Positions 9,801-18,076 of a stretch of DNA of 64,000 nucleotides are shown one piece after another. This stretch comes from JAEUQQ01 sp963697285 (GTDB lineage: Bacteria > Acidobacteriota > Vicinamibacteria > Vicinamibacterales > JAFNAJ01), in assembly GCA_963697285.1 (NCBI GenBank), contig CAVONI010000019.1, forward strand, positions 31,613-95,612, given 5' to 3'. The position numbers and the translations under genes are program-made. The notes beneath the pieces were generated by a model. The model saw only the letters and a list, made by a program, of their open reading frames with translations. It ran no database searches and was not told where the DNA came from. The stretch's first letter is position 1; every line of letters starts with the position of its first letter.

Positions 9801-10467
9801 GAGATCCAGAGCCGCCATTCCGAAGGAGCTTGACCACCGAATTCAGGGCGTCGATGGCACCGACAACGATGTCCTGATCGCCGTCGCCATCCACGTCGCC
9901 GACGGCCAGGCTTCCCGCATCCGTGCCCACGTCGGCGAGCAGCGTTCCGGCATTGAAGGTGATGCCGCTCCGCAGGTAGTTGTTCGTCGTCGCAAATGTG
10001 CCGTTGCCGATCCCCAGCAGGACGCGGACATCGCCATCGGCCACGCGGGTGACACCGCCCGCATCAGCGCCGGCGGCGTTCGCGCTGAACACCACGTCGA
10101 GCTTGCCGTCGCCGTTGAGATCACCGGCTGCAAAGGACCACGCGTTGAACGTCTCGAGCTTCCAGGCGAACTGGACCGGGACAGCGAAGGTGCCGTCGCC
10201 GTTCCCCTTGAGGAAATGCACGCGGCCGTCGGTCCGGCCCACGACGATGTCGGCGTTCCCGTCGGCGTCGAAGTCACCGGCCGCGATGCCGAAGTCACGG
10301 TTGGAACTGGTGGATACGGGCGCGATGACCGAGACGTCGGCCACGGTGACCTGGGTGGCAAAGAAGGGATCCCACGGCGGCGACACTGCGGCGAGCACCG
10401 CCAGGTTGACGAGCAATACCGCCGCCGCGGCAAGAAGTCGCGCGGCAACTTTGAGAGGTGACCTCAT
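6814..10467 (-). CDS. Secreted FG-GAP / deacetylase-like / Ig-like multidomain protein
   Basis: A 1217-residue exported protein. After a signal peptide, about residues 55-420 hold FG-GAP/VCBS repeats with calcium-type loops (AAGDFDADGNADIVVG, GDVDGDGDQDIVVG, ALGDIDGDGDLDLWVG). About residues 425-540 are Asp-rich thrombospondin-type-3 loops (DTDEDGISDYLD, DADADGVGDACD). The middle part has AQHGTYH near 659 and FSPPYNTSDPEGRKAVARLG near 734, resembling polysaccharide deacetylases, although the usual first motif is not clear. The last 280 residues are Ig-like modules with repeated G(A/N)G and AGDG turns. The ribosome-binding site AGGAGG is four bases before ATG 10467. It is probably surface-bound or secreted and acts on, or binds, polysaccharide. 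Confidence 0.8.
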   Translation of the reverse strand: MRSPLKVAARLLAAAAVLLVNLAVLAAVSPPWDPFFATQVTVADVSVIAPVSTSSNRDFGIAAGDFDADGNADIVVGRTDGRVHFLKGNGDGTFAVPVQFAWKLETFNAWSFAAGDLNGDGKLDVVFSANAAGADAGGVTRVADGDVRVLLGIGNGTFATTNNYLRSGITFNAGTLLADVGTDAGSLAVGDVDGDGDQDIVVGAIDALNSVVKLLRNGGSGSLTFASETLISQATACAVPCSPIYYPASSTQNSPWGLALGDIDGDGDLDLWVGDRALYVYRFLNNGAGVLSLSPPSSPPLADRPNVYLRHDGYRAAVGYTPSLASADINGDGKADLVLGLHSGAQTPASGVAHDGELLLDASAGTGHTGLGALSDIGTAARGVALADMNGDTYLDIVAGNYEGQVKLLRQLPPLDTDEDGISDYLDNAPGTSNTPRLDMNADGSTNHRDQLDNDADTVLGDPETPATWIRLGDPDDPDDDNDLVNDATDNCPFVPNGLQADADADGVGDACDPLDNRDSDADGVPDGPAQSDPLYPLSRAAKIKWSRGTTHFVIRIDALGRFFQNEFTQIMTDAAVLSPSDWLVKCWENYQPGDFSPDYEPCGTDEGLPNQTLTLPGGKEVPVTLAVIPKQLWTDPPVVTWINDRNNSPLFELAQHGTYHVDNTPLGDWKNLPDRNYFSCELCGLTEAENFELMKVGFDTLAGTYANKWIAESGATAASPKIDWSSSAIPLLSFSPPYNTSDPEGRKAVARLGYKAFSASVFEEAGYPGFSEIFSPEGGHHEQFDQFGMFHVSADLQLNPPDTSGDSYDTAAYHEYLASKTNDGGLTTWLIEEVDWSGRPCPNSDRLGTCNGGSNREDNTVYLPRWNAWMQLLDFVKTYPGGVAMTMGEVALAFGHDNAPTVANPDQADSDNDGVGDVIDGASMLAATSSLTRNLPSTLSATLKNGAGDGIAAQSVVFSFDADGDGTEETYSGTTDANGIATASVTPTRPVGAATFTASWDGQLETATGSGIVSVGDMSRVFVDASNPATGQVTDAVTVGATLADSSNQPLAGRTLTFSIGVTSGAGVTDAAGHATAVLTLTGPAGAQMLQVQFAGDTSYGASSAFASFSVAAENTTLTLKDAVAGRKATAAVALATLTEADGVPLAGKSITFYVQDKVKGAVVYTAVGTVLTDGNGQASLTIPTRYISGSPRPIRAVFAGDGDFLGSTANANAYR

Positions 10468-10962
10468 GGGGCCTCCTATGGCTGGAAGAATGCCCTATGC
10501 GCACAAGGCGCCACCCGTTGGTTCCGGGCAGAAAGATACCGTCGCCGGTCCTGGGAGGACCGGCCCCTCTTATAGAGCAATTCCCAATCCAAGGGCGTCT
10601 GGGCAGTTTGTCTCAGCGGGTCCCTGCCCACCCGAGAACACCCGCGTCAAAGTCACGCGTGGTGAGGGTCGAAGTCATCATTGCGGCAGACTTGCGCCGT
10701 CCAGGAGAACGGGCCAGCAGGGTCGCGGCTCCTTCGTCGTCCAGGAACGGGCCACGCCGGGGCGCGGCTCCTTCGTCATCGTGGTGTAGGGCCGCACCTC
10801 AGCCTGCCCTGAGCCTGTCGAAGGGTGCGGCCCGGGCGCCAGCGGCCGACCCGAAGCTCCTTCGTCATCGTGGTGTAGGGGCCGCACCTCAGTGCGGCCC
10901 GGGCGCCAACGGCCGACCCGAAGGGCGACCGCCAGACCGCGGTTCGTCGAGCGCCGCGTCGC
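10468..10962. other. Repeat-rich intergenic region, no gene seen
   Basis: No plausible coding sequence. It holds the upstream region of the FG-GAP gene, two near copies of a segment containing ACGGGCCA and GGCTCCTTCGTC (about 10695-10733 and 10737-10775), and two copies of a family-C unit (10771-10856 and 10858-10922). The first family-C unit contains an extra 23 bp. The region ends at the stop of the shikimate-dehydrogenase-family gene. Confidence 0.7.
10771..10922. repeat. Tandem family-C palindrome units
   Basis: Two direct copies of CTTCGTCATCGTGGTGTAGG, GGCCGCACCTCAG, TGCGGCCCGGGCGCC and GGCCGACCCGAAG. GTAGGGGCCGCAC pairs with the following GTGCGGCCC. In the first copy the loop contains an extra CCTGCCCTGAGCCTGTCGAA GGG, absent from the second. 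Confidence 0.75.
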
Positions 10963-11796
10963 CTAGTATTTAATTCGCGACACGGCGCGCAGTTCGTCTG
11001 GCGTCGCCGTCCCGAACCCGAAGAACTCCAGGTAGGCCGGGATCATCTCGAACAGCATGTCAGTGCCCATCTGGAACGGGCACCCCCTGGCCTGCGCGGC
11101 GGCGAGCAGCGGGGTGATGGCCTGGCGCATCACGACTTCGCCGACGAACGTGCGGGAGTCCACCCGTGACATGTCGAAGGGCAGTGGGTCGCCTTCGTTC
11201 ATCCCCAGCGGCGTGGCGTTGACGATGAGGTCGAACCCTGCAGGGTCGTTCGAACCAAGGCTCGTCTTGAGCCGTGGGTAGTGCGCATTCAAGCGGGCGG
11301 CGAGCGATTCCGAGGCGGCCGCGATGCTGTCGAACAGGGCCATTTCGGCTACGCCCGCAGCGGCGAGCGAGGCCGCGATGGCCGAGCCCACGCCACCGTT
11401 ACCCGACACCAGCACGCGCTTGCCCGCCAGCTCGAAACCCTTGCGCAGCACGCCGCGCACAAAGCCGGCTCCGTCGAACTGATCGCCCAGCAGTGACCCA
11501 TCAGGCCGCAACAGGATCGCGTTGCACGCACCGGCCACGCTGGCGGTAGGCGTCAGTTCGTCCATCAAGCCCAGCGTGGTCACCTTGTGGGGCATGGTCA
11601 CGAGGGCACCGCGCAGGTTGGTGAACTTGCGGAGCACGCTGATCGTGTTGGCATAGTCCGCAGCCTTCACGCCCATGGGGATGACTGCCGCGTCGATGCC
11701 CTTCTTGTCGAACCAGGGGTTGTAGACCATGGGCGCCTTGAAACCCTCGGTGGGGTATCCCAGGTGCGCAATGAGCGTCGTCTTTCCGCTGATCAT
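10963..11796 (-). CDS. aroE: Shikimate dehydrogenase family protein
   Basis: A 277-residue NADP(H)-dependent oxidoreductase of the shikimate/quinate dehydrogenase family. The N-terminal substrate domain has GALVTMPHK with the catalytic Lys, and GDQFDGAGF with the active-site Asp. The NAD(P) Rossmann loop is VLVSGNGGVGSA. A C-terminal QMGTDMLFEMIP segment is also family-typical. It follows a GlpT-like transporter by 57 bp on the same strand and has a GGGAGGA ribosome-binding site. It is far from the aroKB-aroD cluster at 42.8-45.3 kb, so it may be a paralogue with a catabolic role (quinate/shikimate-like substrate) and not the biosynthetic enzyme. Sequence alone does not decide this. Confidence 0.85.
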   Translation of the reverse strand: MISGKTTLIAHLGYPTEGFKAPMVYNPWFDKKGIDAAVIPMGVKAADYANTISVLRKFTNLRGALVTMPHKVTTLGLMDELTPTASVAGACNAILLRPDGSLLGDQFDGAGFVRGVLRKGFELAGKRVLVSGNGGVGSAIAASLAAAGVAEMALFDSIAAASESLAARLNAHYPRLKTSLGSNDPAGFDLIVNATPLGMNEGDPLPFDMSRVDSRTFVGEVVMRQAITPLLAAAQARGCPFQMGTDMLFEMIPAYLEFFGFGTATPDELRAVSRIKY

Positions 11797-11853
11797 GTCG
11801 AAGTCCTCCCCGATGACGCGATCCGAAGCACCGCGCTGCCAGGCGAGCTTATC

Positions 11854-13260
11854 TCAGTGATGCGCTCCGCGCTCGCTGCTCACGGTGGTGTGCCCGAGCG
11901 TCATCGCCACGAACACGATCGTCAGGACGCAGCACACCACCATCGTCATGAACACCGCGTTCCAGCCCCAGTGGTCGGCGATCCAGCCGACGCCGGTGCC
12001 GGCGATGGCCGATCCGAACACGTAGCCGAAGAACCCGGTGAACCCGGCGGCGGTGCCTGCGGCCTTCTTGGGCACGAGGTCGAGCGCGTGCAGGCCGATG
12101 ATCATGATCGGCCCGTAGATGAGGAAGCCGATGGCGATCAGCGCCGCGTAGTCGATCCAGAGCGGTCCGTGGAGGTTCATCCAGTAGACGACCACGGCGA
12201 CCAGCGTCAGCGCCATGAAGAGAATGTTGGCGGGCGCCCGGCGACCCTTGAACAACTTGTCAGATACCCAGCCGCACGCGATCGTGCCGGGGATGGCTGC
12301 GAACTCGTACATCGCCCATGCCGTGCTGGACTCCTTGAACGAGAACCCCTTGGTGTGCTCGAGGTACGTCGGGATCCAGTTCACGACCCCGTAGCGGACG
12401 AAGTAGACGAAGGCGTTGGCGATCGCGATGGCCCACAGGTACTTGTTCGTCAGCACATGCTCGAAGAAGATCTCCTTGAAGGTGTACGTGCGCTCGTGGT
12501 CGTCGCTGTAGTTGAGGCGATAATCGTTCTTGTACTTCTCAATGGGGGGCAGGCCGCGTGACTGCGGCGTGTCCTGCAGCAGGAAGAAGACCCCGACGGC
12601 GCACACAGCGGCGATGCTGGCGTTGATGAAGAACACCGAGTTCCACGAACTCAGCCAACGCAGGTCGCCAAACAACCGCATCAGCGACGGGCTGGCCCTG
12701 ACAAGCTCGCCGAGGCCGACGCACGCGAGCGGGATGCCACCGACAAGCCCACCGCCGACGTTGTGCGCGACATTCCACGTGGCGACGGTGCGGCCGCGTT
12801 CCTTGGTGCTGAACCAGTGCACCATCGTCTTGCCGCAGGGCGGCCACCCCATCCCCTGCACCCAGCCGTTGAGCACCATCAGCCCGATGAGGAGTCCCAG
12901 CGACGTGTACACCAGGTCGAATCCGCACACGGCGATGATGGCGCACGAGAGCAGGAGGCCAAGGGGCAGGAAGTACTTGGGATTGCTGCGGTCGGAGACC
13001 GAGCCCATCAGGAACTTCGAGATGCCGTACGCGATCGACAGGCCCGTCAGCGCCGTGCCGAGCTGCGCCTTGCTGTACTCGGGATGGTCCCGGAGGATGT
13101 CGGGAATGGCCAGCGCCAGGTTGTTGCGGACGAGATAGTACGCGGCATACCCGATGAATATGCCTGCGAACACGCGGGCCCGCTGGACCGTGTACTCGTG
13201 ATCGATCTTCGAGGCGGGCAGGAGCGGCTGGTGGACCGCGGGTTTCAGGAATCCCCACAT
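11854..13260 (-). CDS. glpT: Glycerol-3-phosphate transporter-like MFS protein (OPA family)
   Basis: A 468-residue, twelve-span MFS permease of the organophosphate:phosphate antiporter family. The closest recognisable pattern is GlpT: VRNNLALAIPDIL in span 1 with the first phosphate-binding Arg, YGISKFLMGSVSDRSNPKYF, WPPCGKTMVHWFS, and FVRYGVVNWIPTYL with the second binding Arg, followed by AAIPGTIACGWVSDKLFKGRR. It would import glycerol 3-phosphate in exchange for phosphate. That fits the periplasmic glycerophosphodiesterase at 16.9 kb and glpFKD at 24-28 kb. It diverges from the Oar-type receptor. Hexose-phosphate carriers (UhpT) are the main alternative. Confidence 0.85.
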   Translation of the reverse strand: MWGFLKPAVHQPLLPASKIDHEYTVQRARVFAGIFIGYAAYYLVRNNLALAIPDILRDHPEYSKAQLGTALTGLSIAYGISKFLMGSVSDRSNPKYFLPLGLLLSCAIIAVCGFDLVYTSLGLLIGLMVLNGWVQGMGWPPCGKTMVHWFSTKERGRTVATWNVAHNVGGGLVGGIPLACVGLGELVRASPSLMRLFGDLRWLSSWNSVFFINASIAAVCAVGVFFLLQDTPQSRGLPPIEKYKNDYRLNYSDDHERTYTFKEIFFEHVLTNKYLWAIAIANAFVYFVRYGVVNWIPTYLEHTKGFSFKESSTAWAMYEFAAIPGTIACGWVSDKLFKGRRAPANILFMALTLVAVVVYWMNLHGPLWIDYAALIAIGFLIYGPIMIIGLHALDLVPKKAAGTAAGFTGFFGYVFGSAIAGTGVGWIADHWGWNAVFMTMVVCCVLTIVFVAMTLGHTTVSSERGAHH

Positions 13261-13479
13261 GGTGCGGGATTATACGTGGCGTGCGGGAAGGGCTTGCGCG
13301 ACCCTCGCGCCGCTCGTCACCGAAACGTCACGCCTGTCTTGACGGGAAACGGCCACAGCGTCAGTATGCCTCTGGTTTTTCTGTGCGTTTTCTGAATGCC
13401 GAGTACTGCGGGCGCGGAATGCTGCGACCGTTTCGGGCTCGACCTGGTGACACTGATCCACGTGGAGGGATCACCTGTG

Positions 13480-16400
13480 ATGAATCTCAAGCGTTATCCA
13501 ATTCTTCTTGCGTTGCTGTGCAGCATGCTGCTCGCCGCAGTGCCGGCGATGGCCCAGTTCGACTCTGCAACAGTTCTTGGCACGGTCAAGGACGACAGCG
13601 GCGGCGTCATGCCCGGCGTCACCGTCACGCTGACGAACCTCGAGACCGGCATCGTCGTGGTTCGCGTGACCGATGCGAACGGCGCGTACGAGTTCATGAC
13701 CGTGCGACCCGGCCGCTACAAGGTGACCGCCGAACTCGAGGGCTTCTCGATCGCGCTTGCCGACAACGTCGAAGCGCAGCGTCGGCGCCCGGCAGCGCGT
13801 CGATCTTGACGATGAAGCCCGGCGCACTCACCGAGACGGTCGAGGTGGTCAGCGCCGCGACGCGTCTCGAAACCGACTCGAGCCAGCGAAGCACCGTGAT
13901 CACCGGCGAACAGGCCGTGGAACTGCCGCTGAATGGACGTGAGTATTCGAGCCTCGCCCTCCTGACGCCCGGCGTCAGGCTGTCGGCCCTCAACACCGGT
14001 TCGGCGCAGACCGTGCGCGAAGGATCGTTCAACATCAACGGCCTGCGCAGCACGTTCAACAACTTCCTGCTCGATGGCCTCGACAACAACTCCTACGGCA
14101 CGAGCAACCAGGGGTTCTCGAACCAGGTGATGCAGCCGTCGCCCGACGCCGTCGCCGAGTTCCGCGTGGTCACCAACAACATGAGCGCCGAGTACGGGCG
14201 CAGCGCCGGCGCGACGATCAACGTCGCGTACAAGAGCGGCACGAACAGCTTCCGCGGCGCGGCCTGGGAGTTCTGGCGCGACACCAGCCTGAACGCCACC
14301 GGGATTCTTCAAGCCCACGACCGGCGAGAAAGCCCCCGATGAGCCGCGACCAGTTCGGCGGCGTGTTCGGCGGGCCGATCATCAAGAACCGTGCGTTCTT
14401 CTTCGGCGACTACGAGGGATTCAGGCAGACGCGCAAGCAGGTGACGTTCCAGACGATCCCGACGCCGGCCCAGCGACAGGGCATCCTGTCGGTTGACGTG
14501 CGAAACCCGCAAACAGGGATCCTGTACCCCGCGGGCACTCCGATCCCGATGACCGACTTCGCGCGCAAGGTGCTGGCGGACCTGCCAGATCCCACCAGTT
14601 CGACGGTGGGCAGCAACTACACAGTCCTGCAGGAGTTCAAGAACGACAACAACAAGTTCAATGACGAAGGCTGACCTCCAGTTGACGTCCACGCTGACGG
14701 CGTTCGCGCGGTACGGCTATCGCAAGGCCGACCTCTTCGATTCGCCGCCGCTGCCGTTGCCCTCGGGCGGCGACGGCAATGCCTTCACCTACGTCACGAA
14801 CAAGCAGTTCGCGTCTGGCTTCACCTGGGCGCGCTCTGGAACGTCGCTGCTCGAGGGGCGCTTCGGCTGGTCGTACACCATCGCCGGCAAGAACCCGCAC
14901 GCGCTGGGCACAGAGGACGCGCTCACGGCGTACGGCATCACGGGCCTGCCCACCGACCCGCGCGTGGCGGGCGGGCTTCCGTCGCAGTTGATCAGCGGCT
15001 ACAACAACCTGGGCCGCCAGGAGACGAACCCTCAGTGGCAGTACCCGGAGATGTGGAACCCGAAGATCAACTACACGTGGATCGTCGGCCGGCACTCGCT
15101 GAAGTCGGGCTACGAGTACCAGTACATCGCGACCGAAGTGCAGGACGTGAATCCCCTGTACGGACGTGACACCTACAACGGGCAGTTCACGCGCCCGACC
15201 GGCGCGGCTGCCAACAACGTCTACAACCTCGCCGACTTCATGTTCGGGCTGCGCGCCAACTACGCGCTGAGCACGTTCCTGATCGCGAACCTGCGTCAGC
15301 AGATGCACTTCGCGTATCTGCAGGACGACTTCCGCGTCAACGACAAGCTCACCATCAACGCGGGCGTGCGCTACGAGTTCGCGACGCCGTGGGTCGAGAA
15401 GGACAACATCATGTCCAACTACGACCCGGCAACCAGGACGATGATCCTCGCGAAGGACGGCTCGCTCGAGGATCGTGCCCTGATGAAGCCCGACACCAAC
15501 AACTGGGCGCCCCGCATCGGGATGGCCTACAGCCTGACGCCGAAGACGGTCCTCCGCGGCGGATACGGCCTGAGCTACATTCACTTCCACCGCGCCGGCG
15601 GCGCCAACGTCCTCTCGATCAACGGCCCGCAGTCGGTCACGGCGGTCGCCTCGCAGAGCAACCCCACGCTGCCCTCGTTCCGCACCACGCAGCAGGGCTA
15701 CCCGGCGGGGTTCACCGACCCGTCCACGTTCAACCCGCTTCTGGCGAACATCACCTACATGCCGAACGACTACCACTCGAGCTACGCGCAGAGCTACTAC
15801 TTCTCGGTGCAGCGCGAGATCGCCCAGAACATGATCATCGACGTGGCGTACGTGGGCAACCGTGCCGACGACGTGCTGCTGTTCGCCAACTACAACCAGG
15901 CGGTGCCCAACAATCCGCAGGGAACGCTGTCGCTGCAGGCACGCCGCCCCATCCAGGAGTTCTCTGACATCACCTACTCGTTCAACGGCGGCAAGTCGCG
16001 CTACAACGCGCTGCAGCTCAAGTACGAGTACCGCATGCGCCGCGGCTTCATGATGATCAGCTCGTTCACCTGGTCGAACGCCAAGGACAACGGCTCGGGC
16101 TCGCTCGAGGGACAGGGCCAGGGGCCCCAGAACTTCTACGACCTTGAAGACAACTACGGCACGTCCTACTACGACCAGCCCTACAACAGCACGACCAGCA
16201 TCGTCTGGGATTTGCCGTTCGGCAACGGTCGCAAGTGGATGTCGAACGCGAACGGCGTGGTTGATGCGCTGCTCGGCGGCTGGACAATCAGCGGCATCAA
16301 CACGATGACGTCCGGTGAAGCGACGAGCCTCACCTACACCCCGGCGGCGGCGTTCCAGGTGTCGGGCATCACCCAGACCTTCCGCGGGGCCAACTTCTAT

Positions 16401-16748
16401 CGCGCCAACGTCAACGGCGATCCCTACGGCGACAAGAACGCCATCGTCGGCTACCTGAGCTCGACGACCGTGACCACTCCCACCGACCCGAGCCAGCCGT
16501 TCGGCAACTCGGAGCGCAACTCGGTCAGGGGACCGTGGTACTGGCAGCTCGACATGGTGGCGACGAAGGAATTCAAGATTCCCCTGGGAGACCAGACGCG
16601 CCTGCAGTTCCGGTTCGAGGGATTCAACCTCCTGAACCGGACGAACTTCCGGGCGCCGAATTCCAACCGCAACTCGGCGAACTACGGCACGATCACGTCG
16701 ACATTCGACGCGCGCCAGTTGCAGATCGGCGCGAAGCTGTCGTTCTAG
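13480..16748 (+). pseudogene. Oar-type TonB-dependent receptor, frameshifted in its first third
   Basis: A large outer-membrane receptor, about 1085 residues once repaired. Start ATG 13480 has GGAGGGA upstream and a signal peptide ending AVPAMAQ. A carboxypeptidase-regulatory-like Ig domain follows (ATVLGTVKDDSGGVMPGVTVTLTNLETG), then the plug (VELPLNGREYSSLALLTPGV, GLRSTFNNFLLDGLDNNSYG) and a long barrel ending FDARQLQIGAKLSF. Five single-base insertions are inferred, near 13776, 13807, 14301, 14329 and 14664. Removing each restores the family sequence (for example SVGARQRVDL then TMKPGALTETVEV). The last 695 codons are intact. The substrate is unknown. The clustered insertions with preserved codons suggest sequence error, not decay. 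Confidence 0.85.
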
Positions 16749-16909
16749 TGCAGTGACGCGTGAGGGGTGCATCGCGACGATGTGCCCCTCATGTGACGTT
16801 CAGGGCAACGGGCGCGCTGGTGCAGCTTCGCGTTGTCCCTGCGGTCGAAACAAGGGCGCGGCGCGATGCCGCGCCCTTCACGTTCACGCATCCCCTCACG
16901 GTTCACAAC

Positions 16910-17854
16910 ATGACTCCTACACAACTCGTCTCGTCCGCCCTCTGCGGGCTGACCCTCGGTGTCGTCGCGGCGGCCGCGACGACCAGCGCGCAGACGGCGA
17001 CGCCCGAAACAGGAACGAAGGCACTCGTCGCGCACCGCGGCGCCTCGGCCTACGCGCCCGAACACACCATCGCGGCCTACACGCTGGCCATGCAGCAGGG
17101 GGCAGACTTCGTCGAGCAGGATCTCGCCGTCACGAAAGACGGGGTGCTCGTCTGCATCCACGACCTGACGCTCGAACGCACGACGAACGTCGAAGAGGTC
17201 TTCCCCACTCGCTTCAGCGAAGACAAGAGCGGGCCGACGCCAGTGAGGCGGTGGCTCGTGTACGACTTCACGCTCGCCGAGATCAAGCAACTCGACGCGG
17301 GATCGTGGTTCGACGCGAAGTTCGCGGGGGCGAAGATCCCGACCTTCCAGGAGGCCATCGACCTGGTGAAGGGCAAGGCCGGGATGTATCCCGAGCTGAA
17401 GGATCCGGAGTTCTACCGCGAGCGCGGCGTCAAGCCCGAGGAACTGCTCGCGGCCATCATGAAGAAGAACGGGTTGATCGACGACCCGAAGACGCCGTTC
17501 ATCATCCAGTCGTTCGATGCGCCGACGGTCAAGGCGCTCGCGAAGACCCTGCCGCAGGTCCGGCGTGTCTTCCTGGTCGCACCGCAGTCGACCGGGCTGA
17601 TCGACACCGAGGCGAAGGTGAAGGACGTCGCGACCTGGGCGACGGGGCTCGGGCCCAACAAGATCATCCTCGACCAGAAGCCCGAGATCGTGGCGTGGGC
17701 CCACGCCGCGAAGATGACCGTGACGCCGTGGACGTTCCGCGAGAAGGATCCGGCGAAGTTCCAGGCCTTGCGCGACGAGATGTCGAAGTTCCTGTACACC
17801 CTCGGCGTCGACGCCCTGTTCACCGACAACCCCGACCAGTTCCCGCGGAAGTAG
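16910..17854 (+). CDS. glpQ: Glycerophosphodiester phosphodiesterase, periplasmic
   Basis: A 314-residue exported enzyme that hydrolyses glycerophosphodiesters to glycerol 3-phosphate and an alcohol. It has a Sec-type signal (residues 1-28), then the GDPD core: LVAHRGASAYAPEHTIAAY with the catalytic His-Arg, GADFVEQDLAVTKDGVLVCIHD with the metal-binding Glu/Asp and second His, MYPELKDP, and the C-terminal LGVDALFTDNPDQF. ATG 16910 is chosen because the signal peptide begins there; the frame is open further upstream. It supplies substrate for the GlpT-like carrier at 11.9-13.3 kb. A family-A palindrome follows its stop codon. Confidence 0.9.
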   Translation: MTPTQLVSSALCGLTLGVVAAAATTSAQTATPETGTKALVAHRGASAYAPEHTIAAYTLAMQQGADFVEQDLAVTKDGVLVCIHDLTLERTTNVEEVFPTRFSEDKSGPTPVRRWLVYDFTLAEIKQLDAGSWFDAKFAGAKIPTFQEAIDLVKGKAGMYPELKDPEFYRERGVKPEELLAAIMKKNGLIDDPKTPFIIQSFDAPTVKALAKTLPQVRRVFLVAPQSTGLIDTEAKVKDVATWATGLGPNKIILDQKPEIVAWAHAAKMTVTPWTFREKDPAKFQALRDEMSKFLYTLGVDALFTDNPDQFPRK

Positions 17855-17862
17855 TTCCAAAA

Positions 17863-17905
17863 GGGGTCACATCTTTCATTCCAGCATTTCTCAAGACCTG
17901 ACCCC
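17863..17905. repeat. Family-A palindromic element, copy 2
   Basis: 43 bp, GGGGTCA to TGACCCC, with internal CATCTTTCATTCCAGCATT. It lies just after the glpQ stop codon, in the same position relative to a gene end as copy 1. Confidence 0.8.
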
Positions 17906-17967
17906 TCCTGCCCCCCAGGCCCGGGATGTGCCCTCACACACCCCGGGCCTCCTCGCGCCACACCGAC

Positions 17968-18010
17968 GGGGCCACATCTTTCTTCAGCGCGTCTTTCAAG
18001 CTCTGGCACC
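17968..18010. repeat. Family-A palindromic element, degenerate copy 3
   Basis: 43 bp with altered ends (GGGGCCA and TGGCACC) but the internal ACATCTTTC and TTTCAAG of the family. It lies 60 bp after copy 2, between two convergent genes. Confidence 0.6.
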
Positions 18011-18076
18011 GGCGCTGCTGCCGGGTCAGATGCGCGAAGAGCGGGGCAAAGCAGGATGTGACTGCGTCCTTGCCCG

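Noticed and set aside
10690..10930. Possible CRISPR-like array
   Set aside because: There are only two or three repeats of unequal length, they are adjacent with no unique spacers of constant size, and no cas gene is present. They are extragenic palindromes.
14658..16772. Long open frame on the minus strand opposite the first Oar-type receptor (over 700 codons)
   Set aside because: Its composition is rich in Arg, Val and Gly with no recognisable domain, and it mirrors the codon pattern of the real receptor gene on the other strand. It is a GC-rich shadow.
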